A stretch of DNA of 64,000 bases from Pyrus communis (taxonomy: Eukaryota > Streptophyta > Magnoliopsida > Rosales > Rosaceae). Shown here one piece after another: positions 23,740-35,379 of the stretch (positions within the stretch are counted from its first letter, which is position 1; each line of letters opens with the position of its first letter). The position numbers and the translations under genes are program-made. Where the stretch lies: the NCBI RefSeq assembly GCF_963583255.1, contig NC_084819.1, forward strand, positions 11,533,471 to 11,597,470, written 5' to 3'. The notes under the pieces are model-generated. The model was not told the DNA's origin and searched no databases. It saw nothing but the letters and a program-made list of their open reading frames with translations.

Positions 23740-24480
23740 AATGGTGGCCTTGAGGTTTGCTCGGCCAATCAATGGTGACACCACCAAAGATGAGCCATCA
23801 ACCACGTCGGCGATCCATCAATCTTAAGTTTTGTAACAAGGTGTTGACTGATAGGGATCTTTTGGAAAATACCTTATCCACCTTCTAAGCTGAGAATATT
23901 GGCTTGCAACAACAATATCAGGCATAAAACTTTCAAAAGTTATCGGATTTACTAGTAGCTAAGAAGAACAACCAGCTTCTGATGAAAAACCATTCGCCAT
24001 GCTCAACTGTTTGAAACGTCGTTCCTTTGTGAGAAGCAAACGCAAATGCGCATTAAGGCCTAAAACACCAAAGGAGGGGTAGGGGTCAGGTCAGGAGCAA
24101 GTCGCCCCACTCAGCTGACAGGGGGAGGCAAAGTACAGGGCAAGCAAAGAGTGTGAATCGCAGCCCCTAAGCGCGACTCTTTGGCTACTAAGGCTCAAGA
24201 CTTCAAGAATAAGGGCAAAAAGAAAAAAAAAAAAAAAAAAAAAAAGGAAAAAAAAAAAGGTATTTAGCCGACCTTGATATGTGTTAGCGTTGTAGCTCAC
24301 CTAACCATTGGTTTAAGGTTTGCAAAGCCCCAACACATGTCGTGAAAGGGTACCACACCAAGAAGCAGACTAGGGAAGCTAATTTTGCTCAAGTCTCAAA
24401 ATCGCCCAAGTCAAGAATCCTAAAGATACGATGTTGGAGGTTTCAGATTTCCAAGAGGTTGCTGCACCTTAGAAAGATTA
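23740..24480 (+). pseudogene. Copia-type gag remnant with CCHC zinc knuckle
   Basis: The plus strand, with stops, reads NKVLTDRDLLENTLSTF (about 23840-23885), LVAKKNNQLLMKNH (about 23955-23995) and then a C-x2-C-x4-H-x4-C knuckle (residues C*RCSSPNHWFKVC, about 24280-24320, one position now a stop) followed by APTHVVKGYH and EANFA. These are characteristic of plant copia gag proteins. Multiple stops and a poly-A-like run (24222-24258) interrupt it. No pol or LTR was found with it. It lies antisense to NLR gene A inside its intron. Confidence 0.75.
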
Positions 24481-25058
24481 TAATTTTAGACATGGGGCCC
24501 TATGTTGGTCGAAATTTGCTAGTATTTCGGTCTAAGTTTGCGAATAATTTTATGTTTTCGGATTTCTGAGTTTGGTGTTTTGTATTTCGGTTTATTATTA
24601 GATTGGATATTGTTATGGGTTTCTTGAATGATTTAATTGAATTCAAATATGGTATTTGGTTTCCATAAAGGGTTTGCTCGGTAAAATCGAACTGGACGGG
24701 AAATGTTATTTATTTAATAAATGAATTACTATTAACCGTTGAATTTTGTCCAAATTGAATCTTCGCCCTCATTTAAAATCAACTCTCTCTCTCTCTTCAC
24801 TCAATTTCCCACTTTCTCACTTCCCCCTCTCTCGACTCCTCTGGCCACACTAGGCCACGCCACACCACACCATGCCACACCACCTTGACGCCATACAAGC
24901 TCCTGCGCTACAGTTTTCTTCTCTACAACTTCTCCAGCTTTAAAGGTGGGATTTTTCACCATAACTCTGAAATTTTTTGTTTGAATGAAAAAATTAGGGA
25001 TTTTGAAATTGACTAGGGTTTCAATTTGAGGATTTTGAAATTGATTTAAGGCATTCGA

Positions 25059-26989
25059 TGTCAATCCCGTCCCAAATTTTATTGTAATTTATCCACCCGA
25101 CAATGTGAAATTACCAAAAATGGCCCTAATAGGCTTAAATGGGAATCCCACGTAAACCTTGAAACTCTTTTCATAATTTGTCTCTTTTCTTGTATTATTA
25201 GATAGTACTCGATCTTACAAGCATGTCTGCAGAGACAAGACGTAAATCAAACGTGTAAAGAGTGATTTGCGCATGTTCCAAAGCGAAGGGCAAAATGGTA
25301 ATTTTGCTCCCTCAATAACCCACAACTTGTTTCCAAGACAGCAGTGGGATGTCAATAATGCAAGTTGCATTTTGTGGAACTGTTGATTTACTAGCTAGAC
25401 TTGTTATTCAAATAAACGGCAGGACTTGTTAAACAAGTGGGAAACTTGGCCCATTTATGTTACTATTTCCTAATTAGGCGCAATGCCTAATTAGCTTCTT
25501 GTTTGGGCTTGACCCAAACACACGCATAGAGTAAATTGACCCATTCTTTTAGCATATTCTTATAGTAGTCGTGACCACGAATGTGTGAGCACAAGAGAAA
25601 CAAAATTTGAAGCTAAATAAAGATTTTTACAAAACACGAAATATCAAGGGCAATTTGATAATTTCACCATTTACCGAAGAGATTTGTGTTTCGTCTTTTT
25701 TGGTCTTATTTTGGGAGCAACTGGGGTCCACACCTCTTTCCCTTGTCCTAGTTCCCTCTCATCTATGTCTCATTCTACTTTCTGTCAAACTCCTTCACTT
25801 CATCTTTCTCCTTTCTTTCCTTTATTTGTCATTGCTCTCTGTGCACACGGCACCGAGACCACCACCAAACCACCATAACTCGTCCCTTCTCTTCTCCTCA
25901 AACCTAAAAACAAGGATAGAAACCTCGAGCTCAAACCCAAACCAGAGGGATAACGATCTCTAATTCAAACTTCAAGTTCTCTATTGAATTTCTCAACGTT
26001 TCCAATCATGGTCATTCCCAAGCTATTTTCCAGCCAAATCTCGTCGTCATGGGCGAAATTAACATCACCAATGAATTCCCCACAATCCCATGGACCAGAT
26101 TCGAGCTTTACATGCTAGAACCTGTCACTTTCTCGACAAAACCCAAATTAGCCAAGACTTTCGGGCCCTTTTCGGCCATCTCCGACCACCTTTTGGCCTC
26201 GATTCAGATATAATTTGAACTCTCTCAGTCTAAGCTCCATTTTGATATGTTTAAGGTCAAATTTGGTTGAGAAATGCCTCTGATTTAAGTAATTTTCAAT
26301 TTATGGCAAAAACTCCAGCCGGTGAACGGCTGCGTCAGCAACCATCATTGGAGAAGACGACGGAATATTCTTGACGGCGTCAACGTCTCCGTTGGAATAT
26401 CAGGTTATTTGGTTAGCTTTAACAAAATATTCCGTTAGCTTTAACGAAATATTCCATTAAGAGACATAATATTCTAGTCGGTTCCAGTTAGCTCAGACTA
26501 ATGCGAATCGGCTCGAACCGACTTGACCAACTTCAACCGAATCGTTGACCGTTGACTTTTTACCGGATTGGCTTTAACACCCCTCCTAAGGTATTTTGAA
26601 GGGCTGATTCTAATTCTGCACTCCATTTCAGCTTATATACTTTTACGAAAATAATGGTTTTACAAAATTTTACTTTTTGGATCATTCATGTTTGTTTTTT
26701 GCCCCTTCAGAACTTAGTAAAGGTGCTGTTGTGGCGACAAGGATTACAAGCAATCACTGATCACCGATGATGTAGGAAGTTTTTTTTTCCTTTATGTTGC
26801 ACTCATACTTATGCTCTGGCAATATGCTTTGTAATAAAGGTTTTAACCCGCACATTGCGCACTCTCACTTTAGTTACTTTAAGTTTTTAATTTATTCACA
26901 TTTTTCTACTTTTATTGCTTCGACAAATTTCAAGTGTCGATCATCATACTAGAGTGTCTAGGTGGACATTTCAGATCGGGATATGTCAT
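25059..26989 (+). mobile_element. Solo LTR (probably Ty3/gypsy, chromovirus-like) with TSD ttcga
   Basis: The block begins TGTCAATCCCGTCCC and ends GGGATATGTCA, so both ends carry TGTCA-type termini. It is flanked by ttcga at 25054-25058 and 26990-26994, a 5-bp target-site duplication as expected for LTR retrotransposons. Length is 1931 bp, and no gag, pol, PBS or polypurine tract was seen inside, so it is best explained as a solo LTR left by recombination between two LTRs. The start resembles LTRs of plant Tekay/Del chromoviruses (family knowledge, untested). It sits in the intron of NLR gene A. Confidence 0.8.
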
Positions 26990-27364
26990 TCGACCTGAGG
27001 ATTTTGAAATCGATTTTCGGAATTTTAAAATCGAGTTAGAGTTTAATATAATTGTACTAATTCTAAATCTCTAATCATGTGGGTTCTAAATATTTTTAAA
27101 GGAGAAGCGTTTCTGGTGCAATTTGAGGTGGATCTTCGTAGAATCCTCTTGCGATTATAGGCAAATCTCTATCAAATCCTCTTGCAATTCCTACGTCGAA
27201 TCCTTTTACGATTTTGGGCAAATCGATATTATTTCTGTCTTACTGATTTTCGGTAAACCAAAATTTTGGTTCGGTTTCAGTTTTTATTTCTTATTCTCGA
27301 ATAACTTGATTTCGCTTTTTGGTAACTGGTTTTTGGGTTGGTTACTAAACTGAAACCAGCCTTA

Positions 27365-27417
<53 letters not shown>
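27365..27417. repeat. Compound microsatellite (TG)n(AG)n
   Basis: About ten TG units (27365-27385) run directly into about sixteen AG units (27386-27417). Confidence 0.95.
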
Positions 27418-27421
<4 letters not shown>

Positions 27422-27859
27422 TTTCTTTTCAATTGTAAATTTTATTTTGTTAATAAAATTAATAATATTAACTGCCGGACCCATTTGAAGCTTATCAAGG
27501 AAGTGGATTATACGTGGAGGCTCTGAAGGTAAAGTCGTGCCAGACTCGCTTTTTAAGTGAGTTTTGCTAGCAAATCTTTTAAACTAATCTATGGTATAGG
27601 GAGGATGATGATTTAAATTTGAGACACATTAGGCTAAAGAGGAATGTCCTAGCTAACAAGACAATCTACCACTTGTATTTAAACTTTTGTTATAACATTC
27701 TACACTTTATTTTGGCTCTCCCAATATCATTACCAAACTAACCCTTTTTGATATTCTTATGTGATCTTTCCTTTTCTTTCAGTCTTATGCCCAAAAAAAA
27801 AAAAGTAAAATTCATAAGAAAGCATGTGAAAACTTGAACAAATCGGTAATATGACGTAC

Positions 27860-29008
27860 CTTTGCAACTAATGGAACACCTGCACATTTTTTGGCGATCT
27901 CCCTTGCCATTCTCTCTTGATCTTCAGTTAAAGAAGCACTCCCATCTGGAAATGCTTTATCCTTCAATATGAGCCAACATTCATCATCTGCTAATCTTCC
28001 CAAATCGCGCCGATGAAGTGCTTGCACAATTGATGCAACAGTAACACTTCGGGAAGTGATGAGGATGTTGCTTCCTTGAGTATCATTAACACTCGCCAAA
28101 CAACTCATCAAATCATTCCATTTATGAGAATCTTCATTCCAAACATCATCGAGTACAAGCAAATACCTTTTCCCTTTCAAATCCTCTCGCAGATTTTGGA
28201 GTATTGCTTCCTTACCCTGCATCCCAGTCTTTTTCTGTTCAAGCTGTTCCAAGATCATGCTTAAAATTGTCTTGACTTCAAAATTGGTAGATACACATAT
28301 CCATATTTTTTTATTGAAGTGTCTGTGTATCTCGGAATCATGATACACTTTTTTAGCCAATGTTGTTTTTCCCAAGCCTCCCATTCCCACAACGGCCATA
28401 ACCGAAAGAGAACTCTCTTGGGTATTGCTTGAGTTAATCAAGGTTGTAACTATCTCTGATGCAACTTCGTCCCTTCCCACTATGAACATTTCATCTTGAA
28501 CAAAGCAAGAAACGGTCTCCCTACTGTTAAGTAATCCAATATCACAAGAGGACGTTGGATCTGCAATTAATGTGGACCTAGCAACTAGTCCAATACTGGC
28601 TGCCATCTTATTCAACTTCTCCAAAGATGCGTTGATGTTCTTAATCTTATGTGCCATTTGGACACGAAATGCAATGGGATTGTGGTGTGAAAAGAACTCG
28701 AGTACCTTTTTCTTCATTTGGTTTCGCAGTTCCACCTTGCGCCGGAGAACTTCATATCCATATTCATCCAACACATCATCAGCATCATGAGCTATGTCTT
28801 CAAGCTTCTTCACCCAAAGTTCCACGGCTTCGCTCCAAACTTGTGATTGTTCGGCATCTCGTAACATAGCTTGCGTGATGGACAATGATTCACGCAGCCT
28901 TGTGAGTTCTTTCTTGAATCCCCAGAGAAGACTGAATTCTTGAGTGGCAAGTGAAGCAACTTTCTTCAGTATTTCCTGGGCGGCACCGAAAGTAAGAATC
29001 CTTTCCAT
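27860..29008 (-). CDS. NLR gene A, exon 1: coiled-coil and NB-ARC domain
   Basis: The exon encodes 383 residues and ends in phase 0 at GCAAAG|GTACGT. Residues 1-110 form an Rx-type N-terminal coiled-coil domain with the EDVID-like stretch DDVLDEYGYEVL (about 78-88). The NB-ARC part has the P-loop GMGGLGKTT (208-216), RNBS-A FNKKIWICVS (231-240), kinase 2 LLVLDDVW (283-290), RNBS-B GSNILITSR (312-320) and GVPL (377-380). This is an intracellular immune receptor of the CNL class, an ATP/ADP-driven switch that on activation triggers defence and cell death. The Trp of LLVLDDVW is the usual mark of non-TIR NLRs. The ATG at 29006-29008 is chosen because the paralogues start at the same place (MDGLLTFG in C). 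Confidence 0.92.
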
Positions 29009-29640
29009 CTTTCCTCCTGTTACTCAACACAAAGAACACAATGATCAACCGGTTGAGGAACCAACAAGAAAATTTCTCCCGGCCTGAGTCGTGAAGGCTA
29101 TTATGCATTCATAGACAAACAACTTACATTAAAGGTTAAATGGCTGACGCTATTGAAATCGTCGTCTATATTTGATTAGATATTAATTAGTCGGTACATT
29201 ATACTAGTGACTTGTGAAGTCTACATGCATGGTTGATCAACGGCTACTAATAGCCTACTTATTATAAAAACATATCAACGCCGTCCAAATTTGAAACTTT
29301 GGAATAACTACAGATGTATCTCCTTCGTGGCTTCCCTCAAAAGTAAAAAACAACCGTCAATATTTGTCTTTGCTTTCATGTATTATTAGTTTAGGGAACC
29401 ACATCGCTCACCAGCAATATTTGTTAATATATATTCTTTTTCAAAGCCCACCAAACCTTATCGAATCATATTAAAAAAAAAACACCATGGAAAGTGCCCC
29501 GAAGTTTTCAGATTCAAACTGTGAATGTGTTTTTCTTTTGGATCCAATTGAATTGTGAATCTGGTATATGAAGCATTTGGAGTCCAGCCGGCAAGAAGCA
29601 GACAAATCAAAACCTCAAATTTATGGTTCATGTACATTGG
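29009..29640 (-). promoter_or_regulatory. Upstream region of NLR gene A, shared with locus B
   Basis: About 29090-29640 aligns by eye with 41930-42430 upstream of pseudogene B (for example acaacttacattaaaggt, gatattaattag, tttttcaaagcccaccaaac). The duplicated unit therefore included the promoter as well as exon 1. No individual regulatory site can be assigned. Confidence 0.5.
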
Positions 29641-30170
29641 AATTAGTTATTTTAATTATAAGATAAGACACCAACCTAAATCTCCAGCTATAAATGAGGA
29701 GGAATACTAGATTATAGTGATAGGCTTCTATTACCATGGGGTTGCAGGTCATTTTGGCACATATCCTCTAACTTAACTGAAAAATTAAAGGAAAACTAAT
29801 GAAAATGACTTCAAAACTTTGAAGTTTTAACAAAAAGTTTATCACATAACTTTATTTAATGATAAGCACAAGATAATGAAAAAGAAAAAAAAAAACCAAA
29901 ACAAAACCTAAGTAAAGTGCGTGCAATACTTCATCATCGCCTCATTATTCTTCATCACCTTCTCCTCCATCAACTACTCTCCCTGACAACAATGCCTCTC
30001 CTCTTTCTCTATAACAATTTTATATTTTCCAATATTTTCTTCGCATCTGTATTAGACTACTGCTTGTGCACGAACTTAGTCAAATTCATCCCTTGTAGAT
30101 TATATACACAAAAGTAGAATTAGGAATTTTCTATTGTTTTTACACATATATAATTAATCTTCATCTACCA
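29641..30170. other. Intergenic sequence, nothing assigned
   Basis: AT-rich; a short poly-A run near 29877-29895. No gene or repeat I can support. Confidence 0.3.
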
Positions 30171-30316
30171 TTAAGTTTCATAAACAGTATAGTACCGTTA
30201 TATTTCATAAATAGTGCAGTAACTTTAAGTTTCATAAGCAGTGTAGAAAGTTTCACAAACAGTGTAGTACAGTTAAGTTTCGTAAACAGTGTAGTAAATT
30301 TCATAAACAGTTTGTG
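30171..30316. repeat. Degenerate short tandem repeat (ttcataaacagtgtagta)
   Basis: The motif tttcataaacagt, with variants, recurs six times with spacing of 20-31 bp, separated by agtacagttaag-like linkers. Confidence 0.75.
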
Positions 30317-30684
30317 TGAGGACGCATGGGTCCGAGCATCATTTTTTTTATTTTATTTTATTTTTTTAATATTAAAATTATATCTTTTTTCATTAAAATT
30401 TAAGTTCTTTTGTCTTTTTTATTAAAATTTAACAGTTCTTCATTAAAATTTAAGTATTTTCATTAAATAAAGTTATAGCATGATTTTTTTTATTAAAATA
30501 AAAAATTTTATTTGAACTCATCTAATCTCTTTTTACACCCAATTTACTCTCTACACCTATATTATTTTTAATTAAAGAACTAATATCTCTTTAAACCTAA
30601 ATTTATTACCTAAACTACCCTAACAAACCCAATTTAAAATGTAAATTTATCTTTACACCCATTTAGTAAATCAAATCCCAAATG

Positions 30685-30870
30685 AATAATCTGGTGAAGT
30701 TTTTACTTGTTCATGGGAATGAAAGCTTTCTAGAGTTCAACTTTTGAGGATAAGTTGAATAATTTGGTGAAGTTTTTACTTGTTCAAGGGAATGAAATCT
30801 TTCTAGAGTTCGACTTTTGTGGACAAGTTGAATAATTTGGTGAAATTTCTATTTGTTTATGAATATCCAT
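30685..30870. repeat. 73-bp tandem repeat, 2.5 copies
   Basis: Units start at 30685, 30758 and 30831 with aataatytggtgaa. The first two are about 90% alike; the third decays after about 30 bp. Confidence 0.85.
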
Positions 30871-30929
30871 ATACCTAACACTTCAATATCTTGTTTTCTT
30901 GATATCCATGTTCCAATAGTTTTATTTGC

Positions 30930-31355
30930 ATGAGCATAAAGTCCTGTGCTTTCATATTTTATATGGGTCTTGCAACATTCCTGCTTCTAACTGATAGAGT
31001 GCAAAGGCCATATCTGCAGTCCAGTCCAAAGAGATGGGGTCTTGTCATCGGCATAAGAGGATACTTGACATCTGCTTTCTTCACCACAGGATTCAAGGTC
31101 ATGGCTCTTTTGTTTACTGTTTATGTAACCAGGCCATTGCTTGGCTTTCCGGCCTTGATTTCTGTCATTTCCTTTCTAGTTGGCTGTGCTCAACTTGCAA
31201 AGTGTCAGTCATCTTGCTGGCCTCTAGTTCCCATTATTTTTGAGGTAGTTATAGTTTTTTTAGATTCATCAATGTTCTTTGTTTTGGAGTTGGATCCAAG
31301 GCTTTTGGCATGTTTTGGAATTCTTCTTTTGTCAATCTCCAAGATTGAACTTTAA
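30930..31355 (+). pseudogene. Hydrophobic multi-span membrane protein fragment, unrecognised
   Basis: The 141-codon frame is strongly hydrophobic, with four likely membrane segments (starting near residues 8, 43, 68 and 100) separated by short polar pieces such as QSSPKRWG. The composition and the LVPIIFEV segment look like real membrane-protein sequence. However, the frame is short, lies between tandem repeats and A/T-rich DNA, and the end (SKIEL) is not typical. It is most likely an exon fragment or retained relic of a larger membrane protein. I cannot name the family, and an intact small gene is not excluded. Confidence 0.35.
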
Positions 31356-32690
31356 TTCCTTGAAAGCAACCACCAAAATTCAAGGCAGACTAATGTTTTG
31401 CACAAGCTAATCAAGATAGGACCAAAGAGTTTCTCTTACGCCTCAAAAGAATTTAGTTTAAAAGTAAAATATGTAATTCAGAGGAACATACGAATAGGGC
31501 ACATAAATATAAGAAACTCCACAATCACTGAGTTCTTCTTCCTAAACTTAAAAATAAACTGAAATCAAGCGAAAAATACTTGCATAAATCGATCATACCT
31601 TAGTTGGAGAATTTAAAACTTCAAACCACCATCCATTGATAAAAAGAGCTCGTTTTTCTCAGAGCTCTTAGGGTTTTAGACAGAATAAACGTATGATAAA
31701 GATTGCGTGATGGTATAATTTGATTATTTGGTGTGGGTTTATTGATCAATTTTAGTTTTATTGTTAATTTCATCTTGTACTTGTGGTAATTATGCAATAG
31801 GGTAAGAGAGACAATTCATATTTAAAGTTAAGTTGAGTGTAGAAAAAAGATATATGGGTTCAATTAAAATTTTTCTTAAAATAAACTTAGTTTAAGTCAT
31901 TTTCATAAAAATTCCCAAAAATTAACTCTCTGAGCTTTTATTTAGCATTTAAAAATTAAAAATACAAAGAAATACGCCCAAAAAAAGCCGAACCGCAGGA
32001 GGACTGTTATAGAATTCGATCGCATGTGTAAGTGTTCTCTTTGTAATTTCTCATGAACATTAGAACCGCCGAAGGAAGCCGAATCGCATTTCCCTTCTTC
32101 TTCTGTTTCCGTTTCCGTTTCCGTTTCCACTTCAATCGAATTCGATTCGTCGCGACCTATCAGGCACGAGTACGATCTCTTCTTATGAGGGAGAGAATTG
32201 AGCTGCGTTTTTAGGTTTGTAAGCTTTTGGTTGTGTCGCATGCCTTTTGGTTATGGATTTTCATCTGTGGGTGTTGATTTATCAACTGCAATAGCGGATC
32301 TTGAAGGAACTCAAAGATCTGCAGAAGGATCCTCCTACGTCCTGCATGGCCGGTAATCTCATCTTCCGGTTGTGAATTTTGGATCTGTGTAGATGCTGGA
32401 ATGAAGACGGATCTTCACTCTCATAGATTCACTATTCTTCCTCGCTTCGATAGGGTTTGAGAGATGAGGGTGGGGAAGAAGATATGCAGTTAAGGAAAAT
32501 TTCATTTGAACTATGTAATCTCTTTCTACATCTAAGTTACTCTCTTCATTCATATTATTTTTTATTAAAGAATTAAGATCTCTTTACATTCAATTTTTTT
32601 ATTAAAGAATTAATATCTCTTTACATTCAAATTTATTACCGTTGCAAAGGCCTCTTAGGACAAGTCATTATTGAATAGCCCCCAATGAAC
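31356..32690. other. Intergenic region, nothing assigned
   Basis: Contains a minus-strand frame of 99 codons (31942-32241) with a Glu/Thr repeat (VETETETETEEE) produced by a gtttcc hexamer run at 32105-32130. No domain is recognised. The rest is AT-rich. Confidence 0.3.
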
Positions 32691-32809
32691 AGGAACTGTC
32701 TTTTGCATTTTCATCCTACACTGAAAAGCCATGGCAATTGGTAATAAAATATTAATATTTTTTATTTTATAAAATAATACAAAATAATTTTATTTAGAAT
32801 TTTTTAAAT

Positions 32810-33060
32810 AAGATTTTTAATCGTTCTCGTTGCGCCACGTGTCATTATCTGAGAAGACAATTTTTTATGATAGATTCGATAAGATATTTATACAATGCCC
32901 TCGTGCCACGTGTTGTTACCTTTTCAGAATTGTTGAGGATAGATTTCCGATAAGATTTTTAACCAATCACGTCGCGTCACGTGTCACAATCTAAAGACAA
33001 TCTTTGAAGATAGATTTCGATCAGATTTTTAACAAATGACGACATGCCACGTGGCATTAT
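32810..33060. repeat. About 70-bp direct repeats each carrying CACGTG
   Basis: Four blocks with gccacgtg or gtcacgtg start at 32834, 32905, 32976 and 33045, a period of 69-71 bp. Each is preceded by gataagattttta-like sequence. They lie just upstream of the Harbinger transposase remnant, so they may be subterminal repeats of that element. A related gccacgtggc occurs at about 35022. Confidence 0.75.
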
Positions 33061-33172
33061 CTACAATCTAATCCTTTCTTTTTCCTCCATATAACCCACC
33101 ATCCAGAACCAGAAATCACACACCAAAATCAAAATCTCTATCATTATTCATAGTTTCTGCTTCCTTCTTACA

Positions 33173-33515
33173 ATGTCTTCTTCTTCAAGGATGTTGTGGG
33201 AAGAGAAAGAATTGTTTAAGCAAGGGGAAGAAATGTTCAATCTCTAGGTGGCCCAAAATGAGATGGAAGATGAAGAGGATGAGGAGCGTAGAAGGAGAGA
33301 TGACGAAACAAGAAGCCAAAGAGTCTCACATTCCTATCGAGTCATCCAAGTTGTGGCTCAAATTTGCAAGCCCAACTGTTCTGCAAACCTTGATAGAAGC
33401 AAGCAACGATGATGTACGGATCTCTTGGACGATTATTTTGTCCGTAACAGTGCATTCCCTAATACGTACTTTAGACGTCGCTTTAGAATGGAACATAAAG
33501 TACTCTATTCAATAA
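33173..33515 (+). pseudogene. PIF/Harbinger transposase N-terminal remnant
   Basis: From the ATG at 33173 the frame reads MSSSSRMLWEEKELF, meets a stop near 33246, and continues with VAQNEMEDEEDEERRRRDD. After a frame change it reads LDDYFVRNSAFPNTYFRRRF, which is the typical N-terminal region of plant PIF/Harbinger (HARBI1-like) transposases. The reading ends soon after. The DDE catalytic domain is absent, so this element cannot encode its own transposase. Confidence 0.7.
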
Positions 33516-33689
33516 GTAAGAAATTACAACCCAAAGTGATTGGAAACTTATGGGCTCCGATTAAAAACAAATTCCCTAGTCCTTCGTGAATGGAAAATCA
33601 TCACCTAACCAATTAGTGGTGCTAGGATCATCTCCTCTTGTGGTGCTAGGACCATCTCATCTTGCTCTCACTTCCCTTGCACGCCTCCT

Positions 33690-34690
33690 TCACACCACGT
33701 CCTCTTTCTCCGAATTCCAAAAATATTTAGAATTCGGTGACTTCCCCTCTGAAGGCTCCTTAATAATGTCACGATCTTGTTGAGCCCTTCTTTCTTCTTT
33801 AATCTCTTCCCTTTCTTGCCTAAGTTTTTCTCTTTCTCTCTCATTAGCTTGAAATAATCTCTCAGCAGTTGTAGCTTTTGCTTCCTCTCTAGCCTTATCA
33901 GCCTTAAATTTAACCATTTCCCACACCAAAGTCAATTCACCTTGGCGAGCAAGTTCTTCCATATATTTTGCATAATCATTCTTGGAAGCACTCCCTTTTC
34001 TCTTGGAAGCCTTCTTACCTTGAGGCCTAATTGGATAACGGGGCGACCCCGACGCTTGTTCAAGGGGTGTTTCCGGCACTTCTTCTTTGTCTCCTTCAAC
34101 ATGCGAGTCATGAACGGGCGTAGAGTGTAGAGGGGTGCTGTTCATGACAACTTTTGGACCGACAGGCACAACTCTGAATTTAGGATAATCTTTGACAATA
34201 TTCCAACATTCCAACCAAGTGAATAATTTGTTTTTGTTTTTGGTTTTGGCATTATACCAAGCTTGTGCTTGAAGTATCTACACAATGCGGGAGAAGAAAT
34301 AATTATAATCAAAGTAGCTAACAAATAAATAATGCAAACAAATAATTATAATGTAAATTTGGGTACAGTACAAACAAATAAATAATATATTGTTACCTGA
34401 TCCGCTAAATTTTCCCCATTTTGAAGATTAGCACTAGCTTGTGCCAAGGCGTCTTTCCAAAGAGTAAACGATTAGCTGAGTATTCTCCAACAACTGGACA
34501 TCAATTCTTTGGTTCTTTTCCCACCAATTTTCTCAAGATAATTGGTATGAATAAGACTCCACATTTCTCGCAACTGCATCTGACTACCTGTAATCGGATC
34601 ATGAGTAACTTCAACCCAGCTAGAACACAATGTAACATCTTCAAAAATCGTCTAATTTGTACCTGCATCATTAGTCATTTTGTTGGAAAC
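33690..34690 (-). pseudogene. PIF/Harbinger accessory protein (Myb/SANT-like ORF), decayed
   Basis: The minus strand encodes the DNA-binding partner usually paired with Harbinger transposases. An upstream piece (about 34400-34690) carries stops and frame changes and reads WVEVTHDPITGSQM and LREMWSLIHTNYLEKIG, a Myb/SANT-like region. After a probable intron (GTAACAATAT near 34398) an open 174-codon part (33690-34214) begins ECWNIVKDYPKF and continues with a Pro/Ser linker, a lysine-rich stretch (QGKKASKRKGSASK) and a long charged helix (EREREKLRQEREEIKEERR). In plants this protein helps the transposase bind its termini. It is tail-to-tail with the transposase remnant. Stops in the first exon make it non-functional. 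Confidence 0.65.
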
Positions 34691-35379
34691 CAATTGGATT
34701 GAAACTTTGAGAGAAAGATTGGAATATGGTTGAAAGTATTTGAGAAAATATGAAATTGTGGTTGAAACTTCGAGAAAATATGAAATTATGGTTGAAACTT
34801 TGAGAAAATATGAAATTGTGGTTGAAACTTTGAGAAAATATGGTTGAAAGTATTTGAGAGAAAGATTGGAATAAGGTAGGCGATAATGAGAAGGTATTTA
34901 TAGAAAATATAAATCAATTTTTTTTAAAAAAAAAAATTCTAATTTTTTATTAATTTTTATATTAACTTAATTAATTTTTGCCGTTAGATTAAAAAAATTT
35001 TGAAATCCAACCCTCCAGATTGTGCCACGTGGCACAATGGAAACTTTTTAGATTTTTTAAATGTTAATTCTTTTTTTTTTTTTTAAATTTATAAAGGCGA
35101 ATAACGTAGACCATTGATCTCAAATCCAACGGCTGAAATTAATGAAGGTTTGAATTTTTTTTTTTTTACCGTTGAAAATCCAATGGTCCACAAAAAGTAA
35201 TAGTTGAAATCCAACGGACGCGGAGCTGCCATGTAGCCTCCAACGGTAACACTACGCACGCTTGCGTCGCGGGCCTCAACGCCTAAAACATGTCAGGGAT
35301 GCAGCCCCACCCGTGCGTGTTATGCACGTGCCTAACTAAAATAATAATAAAACATGGCTGATGTCATCCTGACGTCAGC

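Larger units (their letters stand above)
22533..27859 (-). other. 5.3-kb intron of NLR gene A, filled with transposon DNA
   Basis: The minus-strand donor is GCAAAG|GTACGT (27860/27859) and the acceptor caatag at 22533-22538. In paralogue C the same intron is 440 bp. The extra length includes a copia gag remnant (23740-24480), a solo LTR (25059-26989), a TG/AG microsatellite (27365-27417) and unassigned AT-rich DNA (22540-23700). That both exons belong to one transcript is inferred from phase, motif continuity and paralogue structure. Confidence 0.75.

Noticed and set aside
27123..27353. Plus frame with Phe-rich end as membrane protein
   Set aside because: Located in the intron of NLR A in repeat-like sequence (gttcggtttcag motifs as in hAT ends); no conserved feature.
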